64,000 bases of DNA from Pontibacter ramchanderi (GTDB taxonomy: Bacteria; Bacteroidota; Bacteroidia; Cytophagales; Hymenobacteraceae): NCBI RefSeq assembly GCF_002846395.1, contig NZ_PJMU01000002.1, forward strand, positions 1,178,001 through 1,242,000, written 5' to 3'. Shown piece after piece: positions 17,298-25,404 of this stretch. The notes beneath the pieces were generated by a model. It was not told the DNA's origin. It ran no database searches and saw nothing but the letters and a program-made list of their open reading frames with translations. Position 1 is the first letter of the stretch; every line of letters begins with the position of its first letter. The position numbers were made by a program, and so were the translations under genes.

Positions 17298-17324
17298 AAA
17301 AGGGAGGCCGACAGCCTCCCTTTT
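17298..17324. terminator. Bidirectional terminator between Hsp20 and protease genes
   Basis: A perfect 11-bp stem (17298-17308 with 17314-17324) with a 5-nt loop lies between convergent genes. Confidence 0.85.
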
Positions 17325-17328
17325 CCAT

Positions 17329-19500
17329 TTATTGTACTTTCACCACTTTCGTGACGCCATTGTTGCTGCCTTCGCTCCAGCGTAGCACATAAGTACCCGC
17401 CGGCAAGTCTGAGACATTAATCTCTACCAGATCGGTGCCATCTGTCAAAGTCGTTTTCAGGTCGCGCACCAGCCGGCCCTGCAGATCGTATAGCTGTATT
17501 GTCAGATCGGATGTGCTGCGCACCAGATACTCGATCTGCAGCGTTTCGCTTGGTGTGCCATTGGCATTTGCAGTGAGCCCGATCGGGTTAGGATATACCT
17601 TGAAAACACGCAGGTCACTTGGGTTCAGCACCTGCACCCTGCCGGAGAAAGCCTCCGAATTATCTGTGTAAATTACGCGCAGCCGATAATAGCTCCGTCG
17701 AGGCAGCGGGTCACGGTCCGTAAAGGTATAATCTTTGGCCTGGCCTGTGGCCGGAACCTCTCCCACATCTTCCCATTGCTGTCCGTCCTGGCTGCGCTGT
17801 ACCACAAAGCGCGCAATGCCCTGCTCCGTGCTGGTCGTCCAGATCACATTCACAGCGCCGGCATTTGTAAAGGAGGCATCAAAGGTGAAGATCTCAGCAG
17901 CCAAGTTACAGTCACCGTCAAGCTTCTTTTTCATCGGGGATTGTCCGCCGCAGGGTAGCGGGTTCAGGCTGCGGTTGATCACCAGGTTGGCTCCGGCAAT
18001 ATCGGGGGCAGTCAGGTCGCGGATCTGCTTCTGGCGACCAATATTGTAGTGCATCAGGGTGTTCGGCATGATGACGTGACCCAGTTGGTGCGCATGTCCC
18101 AGTTCGTGCAGGATTACGGTCTCGAAGTCATACTGCGTAGCGCTCGGACCGCCGGGACCATACTGCCAGGGCATGGTGCTGTTGATTTCCATGTCGAACT
18201 CGGTGAGCCAGAAGGTTGTGTCGCGGCGGGTGCCGCTGATAGCCACACAGCCTCTGTACTTGCTGATGGTGCGGGCCAGTACGCCTTGGCCTGTTACCGA
18301 AGGGGCTGCGAAGCGAATCACATTGCGCCCGTCATCAGCTGCGTTCTCGACCGTCGTGTTGGCTCCAATGGTCCAGTTCACGTTGGTGGTGCACACCCAG
18401 TTGTTTACGGCGCGCCGGAAGCCCTCCTGAGCGGCTGCCCTGCCTTGGAGGCTGGGAGCGAACTGTATGGTATAGCCGCCGTTTCGGTTGGCATCGATCA
18501 GAGCTGGCTGAAAAGGCGTGTTGCCGCCTTCGGCCACCACATTGGAGTAGGCAAACTCTATCATCAGGGTACCGTCGCTCGTGTCTGAAGTTCCGTCGTT
18601 GGCTGTTACCTTTATGCGTCCTGTTCCGGCTGTGCCGCCTGTTTGGGTATAAGACGGCACCACAACTCTGATCTGGTTATTGGTCCAGGAAACGTAGTCT
18701 GAAGGGTAAGGGCGCACCAGTGTAGTGCCACCGTCGTCGGCATTGGGAAACTCTACAAAGCCATTGCCGCGTGTGCTTCCGAAGCCTGTGCCCGTAATGG
18801 TAAGAATAGCACCTGTGCCGGCGCTGGTGCGTGCCGGGCTAAAGCCGGTTATACTAGGAGCCTGTGTGGCCTGCGTGCTTTGCTGCTGCAGCTGGGCCTT
18901 TAAGCCTGACTCCAGTTTATCGTTGGCGTTAACCGTTTGATATTGTCGCCCCATGCGGGATGTTACGGTTTTGTATACCTCCTGTACTGACCTGTATTGG
19001 TTGAAAGGGTCGGTGGCCGTGCCCCGCTCCAGGTCATAGCGCACAAAGCCCTGCCGACTGGCGTATGGCTGGGCGATGATAGAAGTGGCGCTGCCTGCTA
19101 TACCTATGGGGGCGCCTTTGCTGAGGAAGAACATACCTTGCTGGCCTTTCTGCAGCTGCAAAGCCGACGATACGGTATGCATTGCAAGGCCCACGGTGCC
19201 ACCCTCTGTGATCACCTCTACCTGGCGCTCCTTAAGCTCTCCTTTGAACACCTTGAAGAGGCGGACTGTATGCGCTGTGTAAATAAACTCCTGGCGGGTA
19301 TCCCAAAAGGAACGCTGGGCTACAACTTCGCCCTCCACAATGTAGTCAGCCGCCTTGATGCGGTCCTCAAGCGAAATGGGTGCCATGTGCAGGTCTTCGG
19401 AGGCGTGCGCTGCAAAGGAAATCACCGAAAGAAGGAGTGCCATCAACACGGCAGCGCTTCGTGACCTCAGGCGGTCAGGTGTTGGAAGTATGGTGGTCAT
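17329..19500 (-). CDS. Secreted metzincin-like metalloprotease with IPT/TIG domain and T9SS sorting tail
   Basis: From the ATG at 19500 (723 residues): a signal peptide ending AAHAS, a beta-rich region, an IPT/TIG domain (about 215-310, SITGFSPARTSAGTGAILTITG), a zinc protease domain with HELGHAHQLGH at about 465-475 and a Met-turn NTLMHY. A type A T9SS C-terminal domain follows (YPNPIG, YDLQGRLV, LPAGTYVLRW, KVVKV). The metzincin motif is normally HExxHxxGxxH; here the Gly position is Gln, but the three zinc His and the Glu are kept. It should be exported by the T9SS, part of which is encoded at the right end of the window. The frame extends to 19563 but without a signal-like start. Confidence 0.85.
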   Translation of the reverse strand: MTTILPTPDRLRSRSAAVLMALLLSVISFAAHASEDLHMAPISLEDRIKAADYIVEGEVVAQRSFWDTRQEFIYTAHTVRLFKVFKGELKERQVEVITEGGTVGLAMHTVSSALQLQKGQQGMFFLSKGAPIGIAGSATSIIAQPYASRQGFVRYDLERGTATDPFNQYRSVQEVYKTVTSRMGRQYQTVNANDKLESGLKAQLQQQSTQATQAPSITGFSPARTSAGTGAILTITGTGFGSTRGNGFVEFPNADDGGTTLVRPYPSDYVSWTNNQIRVVVPSYTQTGGTAGTGRIKVTANDGTSDTSDGTLMIEFAYSNVVAEGGNTPFQPALIDANRNGGYTIQFAPSLQGRAAAQEGFRRAVNNWVCTTNVNWTIGANTTVENAADDGRNVIRFAAPSVTGQGVLARTISKYRGCVAISGTRRDTTFWLTEFDMEINSTMPWQYGPGGPSATQYDFETVILHELGHAHQLGHVIMPNTLMHYNIGRQKQIRDLTAPDIAGANLVINRSLNPLPCGGQSPMKKKLDGDCNLAAEIFTFDASFTNAGAVNVIWTTSTEQGIARFVVQRSQDGQQWEDVGEVPATGQAKDYTFTDRDPLPRRSYYRLRVIYTDNSEAFSGRVQVLNPSDLRVFKVYPNPIGLTANANGTPSETLQIEYLVRSTSDLTIQLYDLQGRLVRDLKTTLTDGTDLVEINVSDLPAGTYVLRWSEGSNNGVTKVVKVQ

Positions 19501-19686
19501 AGAGTGGTGCGGATTGTCTTTTTGCTGTCGATAAATTAGAGTGTCGCATTCCAAAGCGGCCATAACGTTCTATTACGCAAAAGGGTGTGCCGGGGTATGC
19601 TGGGTTTGCTGCCAAATATAATAAAATTGCGTGTTCAGAGACCTAAATCAGGTATAGCTTTCGCCGGGAAGCCGCCGATTGGTGCG

Positions 19687-20766
19687 CTAATGCGCCAGCG
19701 CGGACTTTATCAGGATAAATTCATTGATATTGTCCGTGTTGATGACGCCGGCTAAACGGCCGTTTTCCAGTACCGGGTAAAGGGGGGCTTTGGTTTTCTG
19801 GAGTTCTGTGTAGGCCTCGGCGAGTTTATCCTGCACGTTAAAGGCTTTTACCTCCTGGGTCATGATGTCTGCCACCGGGTGCTCAATCTGTTCTTCTTTA
19901 ACGGCCTGAATGAGTTGCATGCGGGTGAGTGTGCCCACTACCTGGCCATCCTGCTCCACCACAAAGTCGTGCTCCGAACCTTTCAGGAGTTTGGCCAGGG
20001 CTTCTCGTACCGTTTCGGTGGGGGCGAGTGTCACAAAGTTGGTCATCATGCCCTCCCGCACCAGGTGACCACGCAAAAAGTCGAGATGCTGCACGATCAT
20101 ATTCTCCGACCAGGCACCGAAGAACACAAAAATGCCAATGAGAATGAGGAACGGGTTGTAAAAGAAACCAATGAACACAAAGAACATGGCCAGCAGCTGA
20201 CCAAGATTAGCCGCTATTTGTGTGGCCCGTACGCGACCCAGTTTAAAAGCCATTAATGCCCGCAGCACACGCCCGCCATCCATCGGAAAAGCAGGTATGG
20301 CGTTGAAAATCACAAGCATCAGGTTCACAAAAAACAGCAGGTATAGAAAATTGGCCGGCGTGATACGACTGAAAAACTCTTCGCCTGGTATCTCATTCAG
20401 TGGAGGCAGTATCAGCCAGAGCACAAAGGCAATGACCACGTTTACAGCGGGGCCTGCAATGGCGATCATGAGTTCCTGCTTTGGGTTTTCAGGTATACGC
20501 TCCAGGCTGGCCACGCCGCCTATGGGTAGTAGCGTGATCATCTTGGTGCTCACGCCGTAGCGTCTTGCTGTGAGGGCATGGCCCAGCTCGTGCAGCACCA
20601 CACACAGAAAGATGGTCATCACAAAAGCGACCGACAAAAGTGTGGTGGCTAGATCGGAGCCGCGCTGCATTTCCGAAAACACGATCCAGCCGATGAGGAT
20701 CAGGAATGTCCAGTGCACCAGAATCTTGATGCCCGCTATTCTGCCAAGGTTAAGAGACCATTTCAT
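19687..20766 (-). CDS. Site-2 protease family (M50) protein with CBS domains
   Basis: This 359-residue integral membrane protein has HELGH at residues 59-63 for zinc, a second ligand region AFPMDGGRVLRAL near 160, about five or six membrane segments, and two CBS domains in the last 130 residues. It belongs to the SpoIVFB/Rv0359-like branch of intramembrane metalloproteases, in which CBS domains sense nucleotides. It probably cleaves a membrane-bound regulator; the target is unknown. Confidence 0.9.
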   Translation of the reverse strand: MKWSLNLGRIAGIKILVHWTFLILIGWIVFSEMQRGSDLATTLLSVAFVMTIFLCVVLHELGHALTARRYGVSTKMITLLPIGGVASLERIPENPKQELMIAIAGPAVNVVIAFVLWLILPPLNEIPGEEFFSRITPANFLYLLFFVNLMLVIFNAIPAFPMDGGRVLRALMAFKLGRVRATQIAANLGQLLAMFFVFIGFFYNPFLILIGIFVFFGAWSENMIVQHLDFLRGHLVREGMMTNFVTLAPTETVREALAKLLKGSEHDFVVEQDGQVVGTLTRMQLIQAVKEEQIEHPVADIMTQEVKAFNVQDKLAEAYTELQKTKAPLYPVLENGRLAGVINTDNINEFILIKSALAH

Positions 20767-20854
20767 AGGGCGTGTATACGAGTCGTGTTATACCTGTAAC
20801 GTGCTTATACGCTATAAGTTAATGGCCGGGCAGGCTTTGTATGAAAGCTATACC

Positions 20855-21847
20855 TTAGCCCAAAAGCTGCGGCACCACCTTGTCGCCGAACACCTCAATA
20901 AAGCGCTCCTGCTCCAGGTTCACGTTGTGCAAAATCAGCTGACTAAAACCCAGGTCAATGTCCTGCTGCAGCCACGCTACATGCTGGTTTGGGTCAGAAG
21001 AGATGCGCACATGCTCGCGCAGGTCTTCTTCGCGCACAAACATGGCCGCCTGCTCTAGTTGCTTGGCAGTGCGGAGATCGGAGAGCACGGCGCTCGGGAA
21101 AATGTTGGAGCGCCACTGGTCATGGGCCCCCTGCAAGGCATCTTTCTCGTCTTTCGCATAGGATAGCTGCACTTTCAGGTACATCGGCTTGCCCTCACCG
21201 CCTCCTCTATGGAAGGCATCTACCATTTTCTTCAGCTCTTTCGGAGGTTTCGAAACAGTGATCAGGCCATCAGCCCAGCCGCCTACCCACTCAGCGGTTT
21301 CTTCGGTAATGGCGGCCCCGATGATTTTGGGCGCTACCTTGGCGCGCGTCCAAAGTTTTGCTTCTTCCACCGTTACCAGGCCATGGTGCGTCACGGTTTC
21401 GCCGGCCCAAAGCGCCCGTATTATGTCGACGCACTCTTTCAGGCGGTCGTTGCGGTCCTGCTTCACGGGCCAGTGCTCGCCGGTGATCTGCTCGTTGATG
21501 TACTGTCCGCTGCCCATGGCTACCCAAAAGCGTTCCGGAAACATTTCCGCCAGCGTAGCGGCAGCCTGCGCGATAATGGCCGGATGGTAGCGCTGCCCGG
21601 GCGCATTGACGATACCGAAAGGCAGTTTGGTGGCCTGCATGGCCGCTCCGAGCCACGACCACGCAAAGCCGCTCTCGCCCTGGTCGAGGCTCCAGGGGGC
21701 AAAGTGGTCCGAGGACATGGAGGCGTTGAAGCCCGCCTGTTCGGCCTGTTGCACAAACCGGAGGAGTTCGCTTGGCTTAAACTGTTCGTGCGAGGCATGG
21801 TAGCCAATGCGGAGGGTGCTGTCTTGTTGCTTCATAGGTATAGCCAC
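20855..21847 (-). CDS. LLM-class flavin-dependent oxidoreductase
   Basis: This 330-residue protein belongs to the luciferase-like monooxygenase superfamily (TIM barrel, FMN or F420). Seen are IGYHASHEQFKPSELLRFVQQ near the start, SSDHFAPW and later HEHVRISSDPNQHV and LHNVN segments. It resembles the TIGR03885 type, which is often found outside F420 producers. MKQQDSTLRIGYH, starting at 21835, may be the true start. The substrate is unknown. Confidence 0.85.
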   Translation of the reverse strand: MAIPMKQQDSTLRIGYHASHEQFKPSELLRFVQQAEQAGFNASMSSDHFAPWSLDQGESGFAWSWLGAAMQATKLPFGIVNAPGQRYHPAIIAQAAATLAEMFPERFWVAMGSGQYINEQITGEHWPVKQDRNDRLKECVDIIRALWAGETVTHHGLVTVEEAKLWTRAKVAPKIIGAAITEETAEWVGGWADGLITVSKPPKELKKMVDAFHRGGGEGKPMYLKVQLSYAKDEKDALQGAHDQWRSNIFPSAVLSDLRTAKQLEQAAMFVREEDLREHVRISSDPNQHVAWLQQDIDLGFSQLILHNVNLEQERFIEVFGDKVVPQLLG

Positions 21848-21915
21848 TTGATTTTAAGTAGTAAGGCATACGGCTTTGCTTCGCGCTTTGGTTTCGCGTA
21901 GGGCTCAGGTCACAA

Positions 21916-21948
21916 AAAAGGGACAGGCCATTATGGCCTGTCCCTTTT
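21916..21948 (-). terminator. Terminator of alpha/beta hydrolase gene
   Basis: A perfect 14-bp stem (21916-21929 with 21935-21948) is flanked by A and T runs and lies 20 bp downstream of the hydrolase stop on the minus strand. Confidence 0.85.
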
Positions 21949-21968
21949 GCCTGGGTAAGTAGTCCTGG

Positions 21969-22880
21969 TTATTTTACCTTCGCCAGGAAGGACCTGACAT
22001 GCCCATGAAAAAGCGCGGTCTGCTCCTGATAAGGGCAGTGGCCGGTGTCCATGGGGCGGTAAGTGGCTTTTTTGAACTTGAACAGCTTGTAGTGCTCCGG
22101 GCCTACAGACAGGTCGTTGTTGCCGGAGATCACCAGCACCGGCATTTTCATTGAGGCGCTTTTAACGGTGAAGTCCTGTGCGTATTCGGGGAAGTCCCAT
22201 ACCTTGCTGCCGAAGTCCCAGTTGATGGTGGTGTCCATCACGGCGTTCATCTGGTCAAACATCTCCTTTTGGGGGTACATCATTTTGTACATCAAATTCT
22301 GCTGGTTCAGCTGGTAGGCCACTCCGTTAAGGGCCTCGCCAATAGAGCCACCCGTTTTGCGGAAATCTGACTCCGGCTTGCCTAGCAGGCGCGCCCCGTT
22401 TTTGACGTAGCTCTCTAGCGCATCGTTCAGATATAGCGTGGTGTTTACAAAGATGGCCGCGCTGATACGCTTCGGGTGCTGGTAGGCGTACTCGGTCGCA
22501 ATGGTGCCCCCGAACGAGTGTGGCATGAGCATCCACTTGTCGTAGCCGAGGTGCTCGCGCAGCTCTTCAAAGTCTTTCACCATACGGGCCAGTGAGTAAT
22601 CTTTTGTTTCGGAGCTGGAGGAGCGACCGCAGCCGCGCTGGTCTACGTAGATCATGGTCAAGTCTTGCTCCACCACATCGCCACCAAGGGCATAAAAGTA
22701 CTTAGTCCAGGAGCCTGGGCCGCCGTGGATGAAGAGGCAGGGCTTGCCTTCGCCGGCCATGCGTACGTATAGCTGCACACCGTCTGAGGTAGTAAAGTTA
22801 AACGACCTGTTGACAGCCTGCGAGAGCTGTGGCAGTGCAAACAGCATGAGCAGCAGGCAGACAAAGCGTAAATTTTTCAT
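21969..22880 (-). CDS. Exported alpha/beta hydrolase
   Basis: This 303-residue protein has a signal peptide (MKNLRFVCLLLMLFALPQLSQA), HGGPGSW at 52-58 (oxyanion region) and DQRGCGRSS at 80-88. The nucleophile elbow PHSFGG has Ser at residue 122; the first Gly of GxSxG is replaced by Pro here. The acid (NNDLS) and His (DTGHCPYQEQ) follow. It resembles proline iminopeptidase-like hydrolases in periplasmic form. The gene has its own terminator. Confidence 0.85.
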   Translation of the reverse strand: MKNLRFVCLLLMLFALPQLSQAVNRSFNFTTSDGVQLYVRMAGEGKPCLFIHGGPGSWTKYFYALGGDVVEQDLTMIYVDQRGCGRSSSSETKDYSLARMVKDFEELREHLGYDKWMLMPHSFGGTIATEYAYQHPKRISAAIFVNTTLYLNDALESYVKNGARLLGKPESDFRKTGGSIGEALNGVAYQLNQQNLMYKMMYPQKEMFDQMNAVMDTTINWDFGSKVWDFPEYAQDFTVKSASMKMPVLVISGNNDLSVGPEHYKLFKFKKATYRPMDTGHCPYQEQTALFHGHVRSFLAKVK

Positions 22881-23010
22881 GGAATAAGTATAAGGTGATC
22901 AAAAATTTCACAAAAGACGCATAAAAATCTGAAAAGACGCATATTTGCCCGATATTATTAGCAAACAGGTATAAGGCGTTGGTTATAAGATTGTTTTGGA
23001 AGGTATAGGT

Positions 23011-23427
23011 ATGACAGATATTAGAGAACGGGACTTTGAGCGGGAGCTGAGCTTTCAGGCTTCGCGGAGTGGCGGCGCCGGCGGGCAGAACGTGAACAAA
23101 GTTGCCAGCAAAGTAGAGTTACGCTTTCATGTGAGTAACTCTGAGTTGCTGACGGATGAGGAAAAAGCGCTGGTGCAGGAAAGGCTGGCCAGTCGCATTA
23201 ACAATGAGGGCTTTTTGCAGGTAGTATGTCAGGCCGAGCGGAGCCAGCTGCAAAACAAGGAGCAGTGCATTGGACGCTTTTATGAGCTGCTACGGCAAGC
23301 CCTTACCCGCCAGAAAAAACGAAAAGCCACCAAGCCCACGCGCGCCTCTGTGCGCAAACGCCTCGAAAGCAAGCGCCGCCAGTCCGACAAAAAAGCAAGC
23401 CGCGGTGGGTTCAAGGGCGACTACTAA
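23011..23427 (+). CDS. arfB: Alternative ribosome-rescue factor ArfB (peptidyl-tRNA hydrolase)
   Basis: This 138-residue protein has the release-factor class I domain with SRSGGAGGQNVNKV (GGQ at 24-26) and a basic C-terminal tail (RKATKPTRASVRKRLESKRR) that enters the empty mRNA channel of stalled ribosomes. It hydrolyses peptidyl-tRNA on non-stop complexes. The ATG at 23011 matches the family start; the frame also allows a TTG at 22996. Confidence 0.93.
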   Translation: MTDIRERDFERELSFQASRSGGAGGQNVNKVASKVELRFHVSNSELLTDEEKALVQERLASRINNEGFLQVVCQAERSQLQNKEQCIGRFYELLRQALTRQKKRKATKPTRASVRKRLESKRRQSDKKASRGGFKGDY

Positions 23428-23611
23428 GGTATAGCCGTCTGCAGTTTTTATACCAAGGTATACCAGTTGGGCCGGTACAGGCGTTTCCATAGTCCTGTCA
23501 CTACAGCGGCTCTTTTCAAAAAAAGATCAACAGACTTGCAGGGCGCTGCGCTTTTATGCAGAATAGGTAAGATATTTGCAGCGGCAGGAGGCAGACCCCG
23601 AAGACAATTAC

Positions 23612-24259
23612 ATGAAGAAGATTTTTATTACGGCACTCTTAGTGGCGGCTGCGGCTACGGCCAGCCAGGCGCAGAAATACAGAACAGCAGCAGGTATACG
23701 ACTCGGTGGCGACCAGTTCGGCGCTACCGTGCAGCAGCGGATTGCAGAGAAAACCACACTGGAAGGTATAGCTTTGGTCGGCTCGCGGGAGTACAGCGGC
23801 ACCTTGCTTTACCAGCGCCACTGGCCCATGCTGGGCAAGCGCTTCAACTACTACCTGGGTGGCGGCGGCCATATCGGCAACCTGAAAGACCAGGGCGTGT
23901 TCACCGGGCTGGATGCGATTGTGGGGGTGGAGTATAAGGTAAACGGGCTGCCTTTTCTGCTTTCTGCTGACGTGAAGCCAGCCCTGCACTTCAACCACGA
24001 AGATTGGGTGAACCTGGCCACGGGCATCTCGATCCGCTACGTAATTGTGCCGGAGAAGAAAGAAAAGAAAAGCATCTGGCCTTTTGGCAAGCAAGAAGTT
24101 GAGGAAGAAAAGTCAGGCTGGCCCTTTGGCAAAAAGAAAGAACTGGAGCCGCCCAAAAAGAAGGTATGGCCATTTGGCAAAAAGGAAGAGCCTGCCCCCG
24201 AACCGGAGCCCGAAAAGCGCATCGACCTGAACAAGATCTTCAAGAAAAAGGAAAACTAA
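23612..24259 (+). CDS. Exported outer-membrane-like protein with C-terminal WPFGK repeats
   Basis: This 215-residue protein has a signal peptide (MKKIFITALLVAAAATASQA) followed by a small beta-barrel-like domain (about 22-145) with the pattern of porin-like or eight-stranded OM proteins (GGGGHIGNLKDQGVFTGLDA). Residues 146-215 are a highly charged Lys/Glu/Pro tail with three copies of WPFGK(K/Q), at about 153, 168 and 184, separated by 11-12 residues. I do not recognise the tail; if the barrel is in the outer membrane, the tail would be periplasmic. The start is the ATG at 23612. A terminator follows at once. Confidence 0.75.
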   Translation: MKKIFITALLVAAAATASQAQKYRTAAGIRLGGDQFGATVQQRIAEKTTLEGIALVGSREYSGTLLYQRHWPMLGKRFNYYLGGGGHIGNLKDQGVFTGLDAIVGVEYKVNGLPFLLSADVKPALHFNHEDWVNLATGISIRYVIVPEKKEKKSIWPFGKQEVEEEKSGWPFGKKKELEPPKKKVWPFGKKEEPAPEPEPEKRIDLNKIFKKKEN

Positions 24260-24262
24260 CAG

Positions 24263-24295
24263 CAATCGCCCGACCCCATGCAGGTCGGGCGATTG
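24263..24295. terminator. Terminator after the WPFGK-repeat gene
   Basis: A perfect 13-bp stem (24263-24275 with 24283-24295) and a 7-nt loop. It may serve both the gene on the left and the leftward small-peptide genes on the right. Confidence 0.8.
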
Positions 24296-24436
24296 ACGTT
24301 ATAAGGGCAATACTTTTGGAGGCGCTCAGCCTGAACGTTGAGCGTGGTGTCGGTAGAATATAGGCTCTGGAGGTGTGCCGGGCCGAGGTATGCGTGGTGT
24401 TACAGGTATAGCAGCAGCCCTTCGTAAGGCGGCTTG

Positions 24437-24601
24437 CTAGCGCATAGCCAAAGGCTGGGGAGCAGTTGCATCTGCTTTATAAAGCAAGGTGAGGCGCTCT
24501 TGTTGCAGGCGATCGGCCAACAGCACACGCTCGTCAATAGTTTTCTTCATGGCAAAGCCGAATGCGGCTACCAGCGCAAGCAATAGAATGATAATTTTCA
24601 T
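24437..24601 (-). CDS. Small exported or membrane-anchored peptide 1 of a tandem trio (54 aa)
   Basis: This 54-codon ORF reads MKIIILLLALVAAFGFAMKK followed by a charged helix (TIDERVLLADRLQQERLTLL) and a short tail. Its N-terminus is shared with the next two ORFs: MKI, then a hydrophobic run, FG and KK near residues 18-20. It lacks the YPNLLPEV tail of the other two. I do not recognise the family. It lies 53 bp downstream of peptide 2 on the same strand. Confidence 0.55.
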   Translation of the reverse strand: MKIIILLLALVAAFGFAMKKTIDERVLLADRLQQERLTLLYKADATAPQPLAMR

Positions 24602-24654
24602 GGTTTTATTTGATACTAATGGCGGAGGTTGGTAAATGGGCAGGATAAGGGATT

Positions 24655-24831
24655 CTATTTTAAAAGTGAATCGCGCGAAATGGTGATCACAACTTCAGGA
24701 AGCAGGTTTGGGTAGCGCTTCAGCTCCCGCAGCTCCTGGCGGTGCTTTATCTCTTCCACATCGCGAGCGGTTTTTTTGCCCGCCGCGCCAAAAGCTGCTG
24801 TAAGTCCGAACAAAAGAATTAGGATTTTCAT
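24655..24831 (-). CDS. Small exported or membrane-anchored peptide 2 of a tandem trio (58 aa)
   Basis: This 58-codon ORF has a hydrophobic start (MKILILLFGLTAAFGAAGKK), a charged helix (TARDVEEIKHRQELRELK) and the tail RYPNLLPEVVITISRD. The tail matches that of peptide 3, which argues strongly for a real protein family. No cysteine is present, so it is neither a lipoprotein nor disulfide-bonded. It is 48 bp downstream of peptide 3. Confidence 0.65.
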   Translation of the reverse strand: MKILILLFGLTAAFGAAGKKTARDVEEIKHRQELRELKRYPNLLPEVVITISRDSLLK

Positions 24832-24879
24832 AGTGGTCTAAATTAGGATGATGTGTAATCGGGTTCTGTTCTCAAAACG

Positions 24880-25056
24880 TCAGGCCTTTGGCGCTACGAT
24901 CAGCACCTCTGGCAACAGGTTAGGGTAGCTTCTCAGTTCTCTTTGCTCCATTTGCTGTTTGTGCTTGGTGGCTGCTACATGCATGTCGTTTGCTGCCTTT
25001 TTGTAAGTGGCTCCGAAACCGAGAAATAGTGCGAGTAATAAGAGGATGATTTTCAT
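24880..25056 (-). CDS. Small exported or membrane-anchored peptide 3 of a tandem trio (58 aa)
   Basis: This 58-codon ORF is the first of the leftward tandem set. It reads MKIILLLLALFLGFGATYKK, then a charged helical part rich in Lys, Gln and Glu, then LRSYPNLLPEVLIVAPKA. It shares start, length and the YPNLLPEV tail with peptide 2. The three ORFs probably arose by duplication and form one operon whose promoter lies in the AT-rich stretch to 25400. Confidence 0.65.
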   Translation of the reverse strand: MKIILLLLALFLGFGATYKKAANDMHVAATKHKQQMEQRELRSYPNLLPEVLIVAPKA

Positions 25057-25404
25057 GGTCGTAAGAATTTTAAAGGTTATAATTTTTTATGTTGTAAGTA
25101 CTTAATAGATAGTGCAATGAGGTAAAAGGTTGCTTGGCGCTTCTAAAATATTTTTTATTTCTGATGAGCATATTACATTTTATGTGCCAATGACATAATT
25201 TATTGATATTCAATGCATTGCAACAATGTATGCCTGTTTTTTCTACTAAAAGCGTCCAATAGCGTACAGGTGTTTGTTCGAAACCGGACACGGAGCCGGA
25301 AGATTCTGGTGCAGCTTTAAATCATTTCGGCCACTTACTTGTAAAGTATACAGCCGCTTGCCAGTAATGCGGGAGCGGTTTAAGCCAAATAATCTGAAAA
25401 ACCT
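25057..25404. other. AT-rich divergent intergenic region
   Basis: About 350 bp between the leftward peptide trio and the rightward cyanophycinase. No gene is seen. The left half is very AT-rich and should hold the promoter of the trio, but I found no clean TTTG/TAnnTTTG pair there. Confidence 0.5.
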
